From Rhodocyclaceae bacterium (lineage in GTDB: Bacteria; Pseudomonadota; Gammaproteobacteria; Burkholderiales; Rhodocyclaceae): DNA of 64,000 nt. The DNA is taken from assembly GCA_016791115.1 (NCBI GenBank), contig JAEUNL010000062.1, positions 17,936 to 81,935 on the forward strand, in the 5' to 3' direction. This document shows, piece by piece, positions 8,503 to 17,575 of this stretch. Every line of letters begins with the position of its first letter. Position 1 is the first letter of the stretch. A model generated the notes under the pieces. It was not told where the DNA came from. It did no database searches and saw only the letters and a list, made by a program, of their open reading frames with translations. The translations under genes were made by a program, and so were the position numbers.

Positions 8503-8516
8503 GACCGGCGCCGGTC
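8503..8516. other. Perfect 14-bp palindrome at the M16 stop codon
   Basis: GACCGGCGCCGGTC reads the same on both strands and overlaps the first bases of the stop codon of the M16 peptidase gene, directly beside the 115-nt repeat. It may form part of a 3' hairpin; there is no T-run, so it is not a classical terminator. Confidence 0.4.
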
Positions 8517-9807
8517 AGGCACCGCCGCCGACAACCACGGTCACCATGCCGTCCGGCCTGACGCGCCGCGCGAACGCGTCGCGCACCTGTTGCGCGGTCA
8601 CCTTCTCGATCTGCTTCGGGTATTGGTCGAGGTAATCGAGCGGCAACCGGTAGAAGCCGATCACCGCGACCTGGTCGAGGATCTTGCGGTTGCTGTCGAG
8701 CCGAAGCACGAAGCCATCGGTGATGTTCTGCTTGGCGCCCTTGAGCTCGTCCTCGGTCGGTCCCTGCTTCAGGAAGGTTTCCAGCGTCTCGCGCACCACC
8801 TTGAGCGCGTCGTCCGCCTGCTCGTTCTTGGTCTGCAGGCCGATCTGGAACGGCCCTTCGACCTGCTGCGGCTGGAAGTAGCTATACACGCTGTAGGCGT
8901 AACCACGCTTTTCGCGCACCTCCTTCATCAGGCGCGAGACGAAGCCGCCGCCACCGAGCACGTAATTGCCGACCACCAGCGGATAGAAATCCGCGTCACC
9001 CCGCTTGAGCACCGGCAGGCCGATCTGGATGTGGCTCTGCTGCGACGGATGGCTGACGCGGATCACTTCCGCTTTCGGCGCCTCGGGCGCGGCGATCTTC
9101 GCCGCGTTGTCCGACTTCGGCAGCGCCTCGGTCAGTTGCTGCGCGATGCGCTCGGCATCTGCACGCGACAGGTCGCCGACGATGGACACCACCGCACGCG
9201 ACGCGGTGAAGAAGCTGCGATGAAAGCTTGCCACGTCCTCGCGTGTGATGCGGCCAACCGATTCGACCGTCGCCGTCATGCCATAGGGATGCGACGGATA
9301 GAGCCCTTTCGAGAACTTCTTGGCCGCGATCGATGCCGGCTGTGTCTCCGACTCCTTGATCGCCGCGATGGTGCGGCCCTTTTCGCGCTCGAACACGGCT
9401 TGCGGGAAGGTCGGCTGCGCGAGCAGCAGGCGCAGCAGGTCGAGCGAGGCATCGCGTTCCTTCGCGCTTGACAGGGTGCGCAACGAGACGCCGGAACGAT
9501 CGAGGTCGGTGTGGCCGCCGAGCTGGGCACCCGTATCGACCTGCTTCTCGGCGATCGCGTCCTCGTCAAGACTGCCGGCACCGGCGTCGAACAGGCCGCG
9601 CGTGAACCCGGCGAGACCCGCCTTGTCGGCCGGGTCGTAAGCCGAGCCGGCCGCGAAATCGATCGACAGGTCGACGATCGGCAAGTCGTGGCTTTCGACG
9701 AAGTAGACGCGTGCGCCGGAAGGCGCAGTCCAGGTCTGGATGTTCACGCCGGCGTGGGCGAAACCGGCCGCGGCGAACGCGAGCAAGAGAATCAGAAAGC
9801 GCTTCAT
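8515..9807 (-). CDS. Periplasmic M16 peptidase-family protein, non-catalytic partner
   Basis: 430 residues with a Sec signal peptide (MKRFLILLLAFAAAGFAHA) and two M16 halves. The zinc site HxxEH is absent: the equivalent position reads LAGFTRGLFDAG. The C-terminal part has the conserved RGYAYSVYSYF stretch of inactive M16 subunits. It sits 10 bp after the catalytic M16 gene, so the two probably form a heterodimer like other paired bacterial M16 proteins. I started it at the Met that begins the signal peptide; the frame is open further upstream, into the preceding gene. Confidence 0.9.
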   Translation of the reverse strand: MKRFLILLLAFAAAGFAHAGVNIQTWTAPSGARVYFVESHDLPIVDLSIDFAAGSAYDPADKAGLAGFTRGLFDAGAGSLDEDAIAEKQVDTGAQLGGHTDLDRSGVSLRTLSSAKERDASLDLLRLLLAQPTFPQAVFEREKGRTIAAIKESETQPASIAAKKFSKGLYPSHPYGMTATVESVGRITREDVASFHRSFFTASRAVVSIVGDLSRADAERIAQQLTEALPKSDNAAKIAAPEAPKAEVIRVSHPSQQSHIQIGLPVLKRGDADFYPLVVGNYVLGGGGFVSRLMKEVREKRGYAYSVYSYFQPQQVEGPFQIGLQTKNEQADDALKVVRETLETFLKQGPTEDELKGAKQNITDGFVLRLDSNRKILDQVAVIGFYRLPLDYLDQYPKQIEKVTAQQVRDAFARRVRPDGMVTVVVGGGA

Positions 9808-9817
9808 GTCGGGGTGC

Positions 9818-11188
9818 TCAGTTGGTGTGGCGCATGCCGGGGACGGCGCTGCGCGGCTTCTTGTCGGCGACCGGCTGCGGGTCGAGCGTGGCAACGGTGA
9901 GCGAGTCGTCCTTTAGGTATTTCTTCGCGACCTCCTGCACCTCGGCCGGGGTCACGCTGCGCAATTGCTCGATCGTGCGGTCGATCGAGCGCCACCCCAG
10001 GCCCACCACCTCGCTCTGCCCGATTTCCATCGCCTGCGCGAACAGCGAATCGCGCTTATAGGTCTGCGAGGCCACGAGCTGCGTCTTGACGCGCTCGAGC
10101 TCCTGCTGCGAAACCCCCTCGTTCTGGATGCGCGCGATCTCGGCCCGCAACGCCTGTTCCAGATCCGCCATGCTCTTGCCGGGCGCAGGCGTGCCGTCGA
10201 GCAGGAAGGTGGCCTCGCCGCGCACCGTGCCGTCATAGCCGGCGCCGGCCTGCTGCGCCACCTGCGAGCCTCGCACCAGATTCTTCGAGAACCGCGCCGC
10301 CGCGTGGCCGTCGAGCACACCGGCGAGTATCTCGAGCGCGTACGGCTCCCGGTCCTTTTCGACGTCGTCGAGCTTGGGCGCCTTCCACGCCATCACCATA
10401 TAGGGCAGTTCGGCCGGCGCCTTGACGGTCACGCGCTTGATGCCGGTCTGCTCCGGCTCGAGCTGCGGCTTGCGCACCGGCAGGGGCTCGTGCTTCCTGT
10501 TCTTGCCGTAGGTCTCGGCGGCAAGCTTGAACACGTCCTGGTGCGACACGTCGCCCACGACCACCAGCGTCGCATTGTTCGGCGCGTACCAGCGGTGGTA
10601 CCAGTCGCGCGCATCCGCAGCCGTCATGTTCTCCAGGTCGTTCATCCAGCCGACGATCGGGCGGCGGTAGGGATGCGCCTGGAACGAGGTCGACATCAGC
10701 GATTCATAGACCAGGGCCTGCGGCTTGTCGTCGGTGCGCAGCCGGCGCTCTTCCATGACGACCTTGATCTCCTTGGAGAATTCCTCGTCGGAGACGATCA
10801 GGTTCTCCATCCGGTCGGCCTCGAGCTTCATCATCTCGGGCAGGGCGCGCTGGGGCACCTGCTGGAAATAGGCCGTGTAGTCGTGACTGGTGAAGGCATT
10901 GTCGCGCCCGCCGGCACGCGCCACGCGCTGGTTGAACTCGCCCGGCTTCAGGTTCTTCGTGCCCTTGAACATCATGTGCTCGAGCACGTGCGCCACACCC
11001 GAGGTGCCATCCACCTCGTCGATCGCACCGACTTTGTACCAGACCATATGCACCACGGATGGCGCGCGGCGATCTTCCTTGACGATCACGCGCATGCCGT
11101 TGGGCAGCATCGTCTCGAACGGATTGGCGTGCGCGGGCAGCGCGAACGCGGTCGCGAGGGCCAGGCCCGCCATCAGCTTTGGTTTCAT
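9818..11188 (-). CDS. Periplasmic M16 zinc peptidase, catalytic partner
   Basis: 456 residues with a signal peptide (cleavage near LPAHA/NP) and an intact zinc motif HVLEH in GVAHVLEHMMFKGT, with a downstream acidic zinc-ligand region. The second domain carries the family's R/Y pair region as GAGYDGTVRGEATF. Likely an oligopeptidase or processing protease in the periplasm. It is the first gene of the run M16 catalytic - M16 inactive - rsmD - coaD - fdx, and is divergent from ftsY with a 165-bp promoter region. Confidence 0.94.
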   Translation of the reverse strand: MKPKLMAGLALATAFALPAHANPFETMLPNGMRVIVKEDRRAPSVVHMVWYKVGAIDEVDGTSGVAHVLEHMMFKGTKNLKPGEFNQRVARAGGRDNAFTSHDYTAYFQQVPQRALPEMMKLEADRMENLIVSDEEFSKEIKVVMEERRLRTDDKPQALVYESLMSTSFQAHPYRRPIVGWMNDLENMTAADARDWYHRWYAPNNATLVVVGDVSHQDVFKLAAETYGKNRKHEPLPVRKPQLEPEQTGIKRVTVKAPAELPYMVMAWKAPKLDDVEKDREPYALEILAGVLDGHAAARFSKNLVRGSQVAQQAGAGYDGTVRGEATFLLDGTPAPGKSMADLEQALRAEIARIQNEGVSQQELERVKTQLVASQTYKRDSLFAQAMEIGQSEVVGLGWRSIDRTIEQLRSVTPAEVQEVAKKYLKDDSLTVATLDPQPVADKKPRSAVPGMRHTN

Positions 11189-11353
11189 GGTGCTCCGTGA
11201 AAATGAACGTCGGTTCTCGTCTTGGGCGAAATTCTCGAACGGGAAACCCCGTCTGGTAAAATTCGCCCCCGTGGATGTCCGGCGGCGGGCATCTTAAGCC
11301 GGAATCATGGTTCCGTGTCGCATCCTCCCCCCTCCGAAGCATTCTGACCACCC

Positions 11354-12406
11354 GTGAGCATTTTTGGTTTCCTGAAGAAATCCGGCGGCAAGGACAACGA
11401 GGCACCGGCAGCCGAAACCGGCACGCCGGCCGAGGCGCCCGTCGACGCACCCGCGCCTTCCGCACCGGAAGAAAAGCGCAGTTCGTGGAAGGACCGACTC
11501 AAGGCCGGTCTCGCGCGCACCCGCGCCGCATTGAATACGCCGGTCGGCGACCTGTTCCGCCGCACGAAAATCGACGAGGCCCTGTTCGAGGAACTCGAAT
11601 CGACGCTTCTGATGGCCGATTGCGGCGTCGACGCCACGCAGTTCCTGATCGCCGAGTTGCGTGCGCGCGTCAAGCGCGACAAGCTCGAAACCGGCGAGCA
11701 GTTGCGCCGCGCCCTGGCCGAAGTCCTCACCACGCTGCTCGCGCCGCTCGAAAAGCCGCTCGATTTGGACAGCGCGAAGCCCTTCATCATCATGATCGCG
11801 GGCGTCAATGGCTCGGGCAAGACCACCTCGATCGGCAAGCTGGCGCACCACTTCCAGAAACAGGGCAAGAGCGTGCTGCTGGCGGCCGGCGACACCTTCC
11901 GTGCCGCGGCACGCGAACAGCTCGTCGAATGGGGCCGGCGCAACGACGTCACGGTGATTGCGCAGGACGGCGGCGACCCGGCTGCGGTGATCTTCGACGC
12001 CATCCAGGCCGCCAAGGCACGCGACATCGACGTGGTGCTGGCCGACACCGCGGGCCGGTTGCCGACGCAGCTGCACCTGATGGACGAAATTGCCAAGGTG
12101 CGCCGGGTGATCGCCAAGGCCGAACCGAGCGGCCCGCACGAGGTGGTGCTGGTGCTCGACGCCAACATCGGCCAGAACGCGCTGGCCCAGGTCAAGGCCT
12201 TCGACGCCGCGGCAGGCGTATCCGGACTCATCGTCACCAAGCTCGATGGCACCGCCAAGGGCGGCGTGCTCGCCGCCATCGCAAGGCAGCAGCCCAAGGC
12301 ACTGCGCTACATCGGCGTCGGCGAAGGCATCGACGACCTGCAGCCGTTCAAGGCCGCCGAGTTCGTTGCCGCGCTGCTCGACCTCGACGACAACGCCGTA
12401 TCTTGA
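11354..12406 (+). CDS. ftsY: Signal recognition particle receptor
   Basis: 350 residues: a short Pro/Ala/Glu-rich acidic N-terminal segment (about residues 12-45), then the NG domain with G1 GVNGSGKTTSIGKLA, DTFRAAAREQL, DTAGRLPTQ and TKLDGTAKGG. It docks SRP-ribosome complexes at the membrane. The start is GTG 11354. It is followed by ftsE after a 49-bp gap, the common ftsY-ftsE-ftsX order. Confidence 0.97.
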   Translation: MSIFGFLKKSGGKDNEAPAAETGTPAEAPVDAPAPSAPEEKRSSWKDRLKAGLARTRAALNTPVGDLFRRTKIDEALFEELESTLLMADCGVDATQFLIAELRARVKRDKLETGEQLRRALAEVLTTLLAPLEKPLDLDSAKPFIIMIAGVNGSGKTTSIGKLAHHFQKQGKSVLLAAGDTFRAAAREQLVEWGRRNDVTVIAQDGGDPAAVIFDAIQAAKARDIDVVLADTAGRLPTQLHLMDEIAKVRRVIAKAEPSGPHEVVLVLDANIGQNALAQVKAFDAAAGVSGLIVTKLDGTAKGGVLAAIARQQPKALRYIGVGEGIDDLQPFKAAEFVAALLDLDDNAVS

Positions 12407-12455
12407 CCGTCAACGCATTCGACGGCGCGCAGCCCGGCGCGCCCATGACCTCCGC

Positions 12456-13109
12456 ATGATCCGTTTCGAGCAGGTCGCCAAGCGCTATCCCGGCGGTCAC
12501 GACGCCCTCGCCGGCGTGTCGCTGACCATCGCACGGGGCGAATTCGCCATCCTCGTCGGCCATTCCGGCGCCGGCAAGAGCACCTTGATCCGCATGGTGC
12601 CGGTGCTGGAGCGGCCGAGCGCCGGCCGCGTGACCGTAAACGACGTCGATGTCGGCACGCTCAAGCGCGCCGCCATTCCCTACTTCCGCCGCACGCTCGG
12701 GCTGGTGTTGCAGGAGCAGTCCCTGCTCGTCGACCGCAACGCCTTCGACAACGTCATGCTGCCGCTGGCGATCGCCGGCCATCCGGCCCGGGATGCGGCA
12801 AAGCGTGTCCATGCGGCGCTAGAGCGCGTCGGCCTTGCCGGGCGCGGCAAGGAAATGCCGCCCGGCCTTTCGGGCGGCGAACAGCAGCGCCTCTGCATCG
12901 CGCGCGCCATCGTGAACAAGCCCTCGATCCTGATCGCCGACGAGCCGACGGCGTTTCTCGACCTCGACTATGCACGCGACATCGCCGAGCTGTTCCGTTC
13001 GTTCAACGAGGTCGGCGTCACGGTAATCATCGCCACCCACGACACCGGCGTGTTCGCGGCCTACCAGCCGCGGCGTATCGAACTGGCCGGCGGAAAGCTC
13101 GTGCAATGA
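12456..13109 (+). CDS. ftsE: Cell-division ABC ATPase
   Basis: 217 residues: Walker A GHSGAGKST, Q-loop LQEQSLL, signature LSGGEQQRLCIARA, Walker B SILIADEP and the H-loop ATHD. With FtsX it regulates septal peptidoglycan hydrolysis. The segment after Walker B is TAFLDLDYA, where most FtsE proteins have TGNLDP, and the N-terminal half is somewhat unlike typical FtsE. The identity rests on its position and the ATGA overlap with ftsX. Confidence 0.94.
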   Translation: MIRFEQVAKRYPGGHDALAGVSLTIARGEFAILVGHSGAGKSTLIRMVPVLERPSAGRVTVNDVDVGTLKRAAIPYFRRTLGLVLQEQSLLVDRNAFDNVMLPLAIAGHPARDAAKRVHAALERVGLAGRGKEMPPGLSGGEQQRLCIARAIVNKPSILIADEPTAFLDLDYARDIAELFRSFNEVGVTVIIATHDTGVFAAYQPRRIELAGGKLVQ

Positions 13110-14002
13110 GCTGGATCGCGCAGCAGGGCCAGGCGATTTCACGTGCGGTACGCCGCCTGGCCGGTTCGCCGGTAAGCACGCTGCTGTCCGCGCTGGTGAT
13201 CGGCATCGCACTCGCGCTGCCGGCGGGCGGGCAGGTGCTGCTGGGCAGCTTCCTCGGACTCGCACGCGATGTGTCGGGCACGCCGCAGATCAGCCTGTTC
13301 ATGACGCTCGACGCCACGCGCGCCGAGGCCGGCGAGATCGAGGCGCGCCTCAAGGCGCATGCCGACATCGCCAAGTTGATCTTCGTCTCGCGCGAATCGG
13401 CGGCCGCGCGGCTGCGCGGTTCCGAAGGCCTCGCCGAGGTACTCGATTCGCTGCCGCGCAATCCCTTCCCAGACGCCTTCATCGCCACGCCGAAAGGCGA
13501 CGATCCGCAGTTGTTCGAACGCCTGCAGGCTGAATTCCAGAAGCTGCCCAAGGTCGAGCACGTGCAGCTCGACTCGGCCTGGGTCAAGCGCCTCGCCGCG
13601 CTGGCCAACATCGGCCGCACCGCGATCGGGCTGCTCGCCGCCTTGCTCGGCACGGCGCTGGTCGTCGTCACCTTCAACACCATCCGCCTGCAGATCCTGA
13701 TGCAGAAGGACGAGATCGGCGTATCCCGCCTGCTCGGTGCGACCGACCGCTACATCCGGCGCCCCTTCTACTGGTTCGGCGCCTTGCAGGGCGCGCTCGG
13801 CGGCCTGCTCGCCTGGGGTATCGTCGCCGCCAGCGTGGCGCTGCTGCGTCAGCCCGCGCTCGAACTGGCCGGCGCCTACGGGCTGGACTTCGCGCTGCGC
13901 GGCCCGCAGCCCGACGAGGTTGCCATGCTCGTCGGCTTCGCCGCGTTGCTCGGTTGGCTCGGCGCCGCGCTCTCGGTCAGCCGCCACCTCGCGGAAAAGT
14001 AA
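13106..14002 (+). CDS. ftsX: Cell-division ABC permease
   Basis: 298 residues with four membrane segments: one after residue 20, a large periplasmic loop of about 130 residues, then three near the C-terminus. The order and sizes fit FtsX, and RLLGATDRYIRRPFYW is the typical cytoplasmic coupling stretch. Its start overlaps the ftsE stop by four bases. FtsX transmits FtsE ATP cycling to periplasmic amidase activators. Confidence 0.95.
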   Translation: MSWIAQQGQAISRAVRRLAGSPVSTLLSALVIGIALALPAGGQVLLGSFLGLARDVSGTPQISLFMTLDATRAEAGEIEARLKAHADIAKLIFVSRESAAARLRGSEGLAEVLDSLPRNPFPDAFIATPKGDDPQLFERLQAEFQKLPKVEHVQLDSAWVKRLAALANIGRTAIGLLAALLGTALVVVTFNTIRLQILMQKDEIGVSRLLGATDRYIRRPFYWFGALQGALGGLLAWGIVAASVALLRQPALELAGAYGLDFALRGPQPDEVAMLVGFAALLGWLGAALSVSRHLAEK

Positions 14003-14018
14003 CGAATTGTTTCCCGCG

Positions 14019-14037
14019 TGTAGGACAAACTCCTACA
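14019..14037. promoter_or_regulatory. Perfect operator-like palindrome TGTAGGA-N5-TCCTACA
   Basis: Seven-base arms (14019-14025 and 14031-14037) flank CAAAC, about 84 bases upstream of the Calx-beta gene. The TAGGA half-site resembles sites of LuxR/FixJ-type response regulators (for example the RcsB class), so activation or repression of the downstream gene by such a protein is plausible. No regulator gene of that class is in the window. Confidence 0.5.
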
Positions 14038-14120
14038 GCGCGACATAGAATTCGTTCTACATAAAGTGGCCGGCCTGCTCCTGCCATGGTCCCCGAACAG
14101 AAATCCGCCCGGAGGTCACG

Positions 14121-15578
14121 GTGTTCTCCTTCTTTTCCTATTCCTCGTACTGGTCGAAATCCTCGTCGTACAACCGGAACCGGTACGACGAGTCCCGCGA
14201 CGACGATCGCCATGATCGCGACGACGACCGCCGTTGCTGCGGCAGCTACGACTGGTACGGCTGCAAGCCGCCAGTGGAACCCAAGTTGGTTTCGGTCGGC
14301 GACAGCCGCGCAGTCGAAGGCCAAAAGGAAGTTTTTGCAGTCACGCTGTCCGGCAAGGTCGTGTCGAGCCTGACCGTGAGCCTCGCGCTGTCCGACGTCA
14401 GCGCGAAGGCGGGCCACGACTACCGCACCACCATGGAAGTGTCGTTCGACGGCGGTTGCACCTGGAAAAGCGTGGAATGCGGCTCGGTCAAGCTGGGTGT
14501 CGGCGTCGACGATTTCCTGGTCCGTGTCGGCACCATCGACGACACCAAGGTCGAGACGGAAGAGACCTTCACGCTCAAGGCCTCGGCCAACGGCGGCACC
14601 GACTGCGGCACCGGCGTGATCGTGGACAACGACTGCCCTGCCGTTACGCCGAAGGTGCTGTCGGTCAGCAATGCAAGCGCCGAGGAAGGCGTCCACGCCG
14701 TTTTCACGGTGAGGCTGTCGGAAGCCGGAAGCGCCGCCACGGCGGTCGCGGTCGCGCTCGCCGCGGGCAGCGCGAGTGCGGGCGCCGACTATCCCGGCGG
14801 CTTGGAAGCCTCGTTCGACGGCGGTGCAAGCTGGGTCGCCGTGTCGGGCGGCAGCGTTTCGGTGCCGGCAGGCAAGGCGGAGTTCCTCGTGCGTGCCGCC
14901 ACCACAGACGACCTGCTCCTTGAGTCGACCGAAACCTTCACCCTCCGAGCTGCCACCACTGACAGCAGTGCATCCGGTGCCGGCACCATTCTCGAAAACG
15001 ACGTGGCACTGCCGGCCTACACGATTTCGAACGACACGCGCTTCGAGGGCGAGACGCTGCTGTTCGATCTTGCCTTCGCGAGCACACCGCTCACGGCCGG
15101 CGTGATCCGCCTCTCGCTCGCCGACGATACGGCGACAGCAGGCCAGGACTACGCGAACGGCATCGAGGTCTCGCGCGACGGCGGCGGCACCTGGACCACG
15201 GTCGAAGGCGGGCTGCTCGACGTGGCTGCCGGCGACAGCGCGTTGCAACTTCGCGTGCAGGCGCTCGACGACTTCGAGCTCGAGCCGCTGGAAGCGCTGA
15301 CGATCAGTGCGCAACAACTGTCCACCGGGGTGGTGGTGACCGGCATCGGCGAAATCATCGACAACGACACAGCCGTAGCGCGCATGCCGCCCGCCGGTTC
15401 GGCGAGCACGCTTCAGGCAGCGGACGTGCTGCAGGACGACAGAGCGCTGATTCCCGATGCCGGCGGCGCGTCGTCTCCGGCGCCGGCAGGCGCCGCCGAG
15501 GCCACGGCGGAACTCCTGCTGGGCGCCGATGAACTGGCGCGGCAGATCGCCGCCGCCAAGCCGGTCGAATACGCCTGA
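14121..15578 (+). CDS. Stand-alone Calx-beta repeat protein with a Ser/Tyr/Arg/Asp-rich head
   Basis: 485 residues, GTG start with GGAGG five bases upstream. Residues 1-50 are low-complexity (FSFFSYSSYWSKSSS, then alternating Asp/Arg, then CCGSYDWYGC). Three Calx-beta-like repeats of about 120 residues follow, each with an xEGxxxxFxVxL start, AGxDY in the middle, then DGGxxW, a (V/L)RV-type strand before TxDD, and a final I(V/L/I)xNDxA-type end. The C-terminal 60 residues are Ala/Pro-rich. Calx-beta domains bind Ca2+ and occur in large adhesins; here they stand alone. There is no classical signal peptide, so type I-like secretion or a cytoplasmic fate are both open. Strong terminator downstream. 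Confidence 0.8.
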   Translation: MFSFFSYSSYWSKSSSYNRNRYDESRDDDRHDRDDDRRCCGSYDWYGCKPPVEPKLVSVGDSRAVEGQKEVFAVTLSGKVVSSLTVSLALSDVSAKAGHDYRTTMEVSFDGGCTWKSVECGSVKLGVGVDDFLVRVGTIDDTKVETEETFTLKASANGGTDCGTGVIVDNDCPAVTPKVLSVSNASAEEGVHAVFTVRLSEAGSAATAVAVALAAGSASAGADYPGGLEASFDGGASWVAVSGGSVSVPAGKAEFLVRAATTDDLLLESTETFTLRAATTDSSASGAGTILENDVALPAYTISNDTRFEGETLLFDLAFASTPLTAGVIRLSLADDTATAGQDYANGIEVSRDGGGTWTTVEGGLLDVAAGDSALQLRVQALDDFELEPLEALTISAQQLSTGVVVTGIGEIIDNDTAVARMPPAGSASTLQAADVLQDDRALIPDAGGASSPAPAGAAEATAELLLGADELARQIAAAKPVEYA

Positions 15579-15599
15579 CGGAACCGCAGGGCAAAAACG

Positions 15600-15630
15600 G
15601 GGGCGCATCCGCGAGGGTGCGCCCCTTTCT
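15600..15630 (+). terminator. Intrinsic terminator after the Calx-beta gene
   Basis: An 11-bp GC-rich stem (15600-15610 with 15615-15625, one G-T pair) closes a GCGA tetraloop and is followed by TTTCT. It lies 22 bases after the stop codon and also separates this gene from the convergent TerB-like gene. Confidence 0.8.
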
Positions 15631-15635
15631 ATTGA

Positions 15636-16559
15636 TCAGCCCTGGCGCACCAGGTTGAGCAATTGCGCGGTATCGAGCGTGCGCGCCTTCGCCTGCATGT
15701 CGGGCAGGTAGCGGCTCTGCAGCCCCTTGGCTTCGCCGAGCATCGAACCAAACGCATCCTGCAGCATCTGCGTCGACAGCGTGCGCCCACCGGCGTAGTA
15801 GCGCCGCGCGACATGCCCCAGCGCGTAGGTGCTGGCGAAGCTCATGCCGGAGCTGATGGCCTGCTTGCCGATGCCGCCGAGCAGCCCCCCGCCGACTTTG
15901 CCAAGCAGCCCGCCGAGCAGCTTGCGACCGGCCTGTTCGAGATATTGCGAGGTGAGGCCGACGCCCACCGTGGCGAGAAAATCCTTGATGTGCCCCCGGT
16001 CGAGTTCGAAACCGTATGACTTGCCGATGCGATACACCAGCTTCATCTGCAGCGGAATGATCGCCATCGTCGCCAGCGATTCCGGCAGCAACTCCAGCGC
16101 ACCATTGAGGATGGCGGCGTCGAGAATGGTCTTGTCGAGTTCCGCGCCGGTCATGGTGGACGCATAGGCCGCCGGCGCAGCACCTGCGGCGGCGATCGAT
16201 TCGGCCTGTTCGCTGTAGGCCTGCGCCCGGCCCGCGTCTAGGCCCAGCGTAGCGCGCAGTTCGCCGAGGAAGCTGCGCTCCGCATCCGATTGCGTGCCGT
16301 CCGCATCGCAGACGCAAACCGCCATCTCGTAGGCGAGCAGCTTCGCGTCGGCGGATTCGAGTCGGCGCACCGCATCCACAAGGCTGACGCGCTTGAGAAG
16401 CACGTCCTGATAGAGCGCCGCAACGTTCGAACCGCCATCGCCGGTCAGGGAATCGGCGATGCGCTTGATCTCCGCACGCTCGCGCTCGTCCTTGCCGCCA
16501 TCGGCAAAGGCCGCCATCAGGCAAAGTGTCAAAACCGCTTGCTGTTCCGTGGCGTTCAT
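15636..16559 (-). CDS. TerB-like N-domain / DUF697-like membrane-associated protein
   Basis: 307 residues. Residues 1-130 form an all-helical TerB/DjlA-N-like domain with the acidic pairs FADGGKDERERAE and DADGTQSDAE, which could bind metal. Residues 160-260 resemble the DUF697 region of GTPase-associated proteins: a hydrophobic ILNGALELLPESLATMAIIP segment, KLVYRIGKSYG and a Gly-rich helix pair (LLGGLLGKVGGGLLGGIG). The C-terminal 45 residues are helical. The function is unknown; envelope stress or metal sensing is a guess. Not in an operon. Confidence 0.7.
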   Translation of the reverse strand: MNATEQQAVLTLCLMAAFADGGKDERERAEIKRIADSLTGDGGSNVAALYQDVLLKRVSLVDAVRRLESADAKLLAYEMAVCVCDADGTQSDAERSFLGELRATLGLDAGRAQAYSEQAESIAAAGAAPAAYASTMTGAELDKTILDAAILNGALELLPESLATMAIIPLQMKLVYRIGKSYGFELDRGHIKDFLATVGVGLTSQYLEQAGRKLLGGLLGKVGGGLLGGIGKQAISSGMSFASTYALGHVARRYYAGGRTLSTQMLQDAFGSMLGEAKGLQSRYLPDMQAKARTLDTAQLLNLVRQG

Positions 16560-16687
16560 GGCTTTCCCTTTGGTTGATCCGTGCGTTTGGCGCGCGTCGC
16601 GCTCACAAGTTCCCGTCCCGGCGCATCCGGCATGCTAATTTCGCAGTTCCAGCATTTCTCAGACCGGCCATGCAACACATTCACGCA

Positions 16688-17575
16688 ATGAAACGAATCC
16701 TCGCGCCTTTCGTCGCGAGCATGTGCCTGTTGCTCGCCACGTCGCCCTCATTCGCGGCGAACGAGGCACGCAATCCCGAACAGGGTCTGCTCTGGCGCGT
16801 CGAGAAGAAAGGCGTGCCTGCCTGCCATCTGTTCGGCACCATGCACCACGACGACGAACGCGTGACGCAGGTTGCGCCCGCGGTGCAGCGCGCGTTCGAC
16901 GCGGCCAGAACCTTTGCCGTCGAAATGATCAACGATGGCGAGGCCACCCGCACCTATCAGCGCGCGATGGTGCGCAAGGCACCGCTGCTGTCCGAGCTGG
17001 TCGGCGACGCCGACTGGCCGCGCTACGAAACGCTGCTCGCGCACCACGGCCTGCCGCCCAATGCGCGCGCCCATCTCAAACCGTGGGCGGCGCTGCTGAT
17101 CCTGGTGCGCCCCGCAGAACCGCCGGGCATCATCCTCGACCACCTGCTGCTCAACGACGCACGCAATCGCGGCAAGAACGTGGTCGCGCTGGAGTCGATC
17201 GACGAGCAGATCGCCGCGATGAACGACCTGCCCGACGACACCCAGCTCGCACTGCTGCGCCACGCCGAGGCCAACTACGACCGCATCCAGGAATCGTTCA
17301 AGCCGCTGGTGCAGACCTACCTCGCGCGCGACCTGCGCGGCATGTGGCAGATCAACGAGTCCGTCATGACCGGCGACGATGCCCTTGCCGAGCACAACCG
17401 CCGCTTTCTCGACAGCCTGCTGTTCCAGCGCAACAAACGCTTCGCCGAGCGGTTGGCGCCGCTGATCGATCGCGGCAACTGCTTCGCCGCGTTCGGCGCG
17501 CTGCACCTGTACGGCAAGCGCGGCGTGCCGGCGCTGCTCGCGGCGCGCGGCTACAAGGTCACGCGACTCTACTGA
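16688..17575 (+). CDS. TraB/GumN (TIKI-like) family protein
   Basis: 295 residues with a Sec signal peptide (MKRILAPFVASMCLLLATSPSFA). Conserved features are HLFGTMHHDDERV near the start, ALESIDEQ in the middle and the paired FAAFGALHLYGKRGV near the end, the Gly/His motifs of the GumN/TraB metal-dependent hydrolase fold. Likely a periplasmic or lipid-associated protein. An in-frame ATG at 16670 is an alternative start; neither has a clear ribosome site. Its end overlaps that of the convergent ABC transporter by seven bases. Confidence 0.85.
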   Translation: MKRILAPFVASMCLLLATSPSFAANEARNPEQGLLWRVEKKGVPACHLFGTMHHDDERVTQVAPAVQRAFDAARTFAVEMINDGEATRTYQRAMVRKAPLLSELVGDADWPRYETLLAHHGLPPNARAHLKPWAALLILVRPAEPPGIILDHLLLNDARNRGKNVVALESIDEQIAAMNDLPDDTQLALLRHAEANYDRIQESFKPLVQTYLARDLRGMWQINESVMTGDDALAEHNRRFLDSLLFQRNKRFAERLAPLIDRGNCFAAFGALHLYGKRGVPALLAARGYKVTRLY

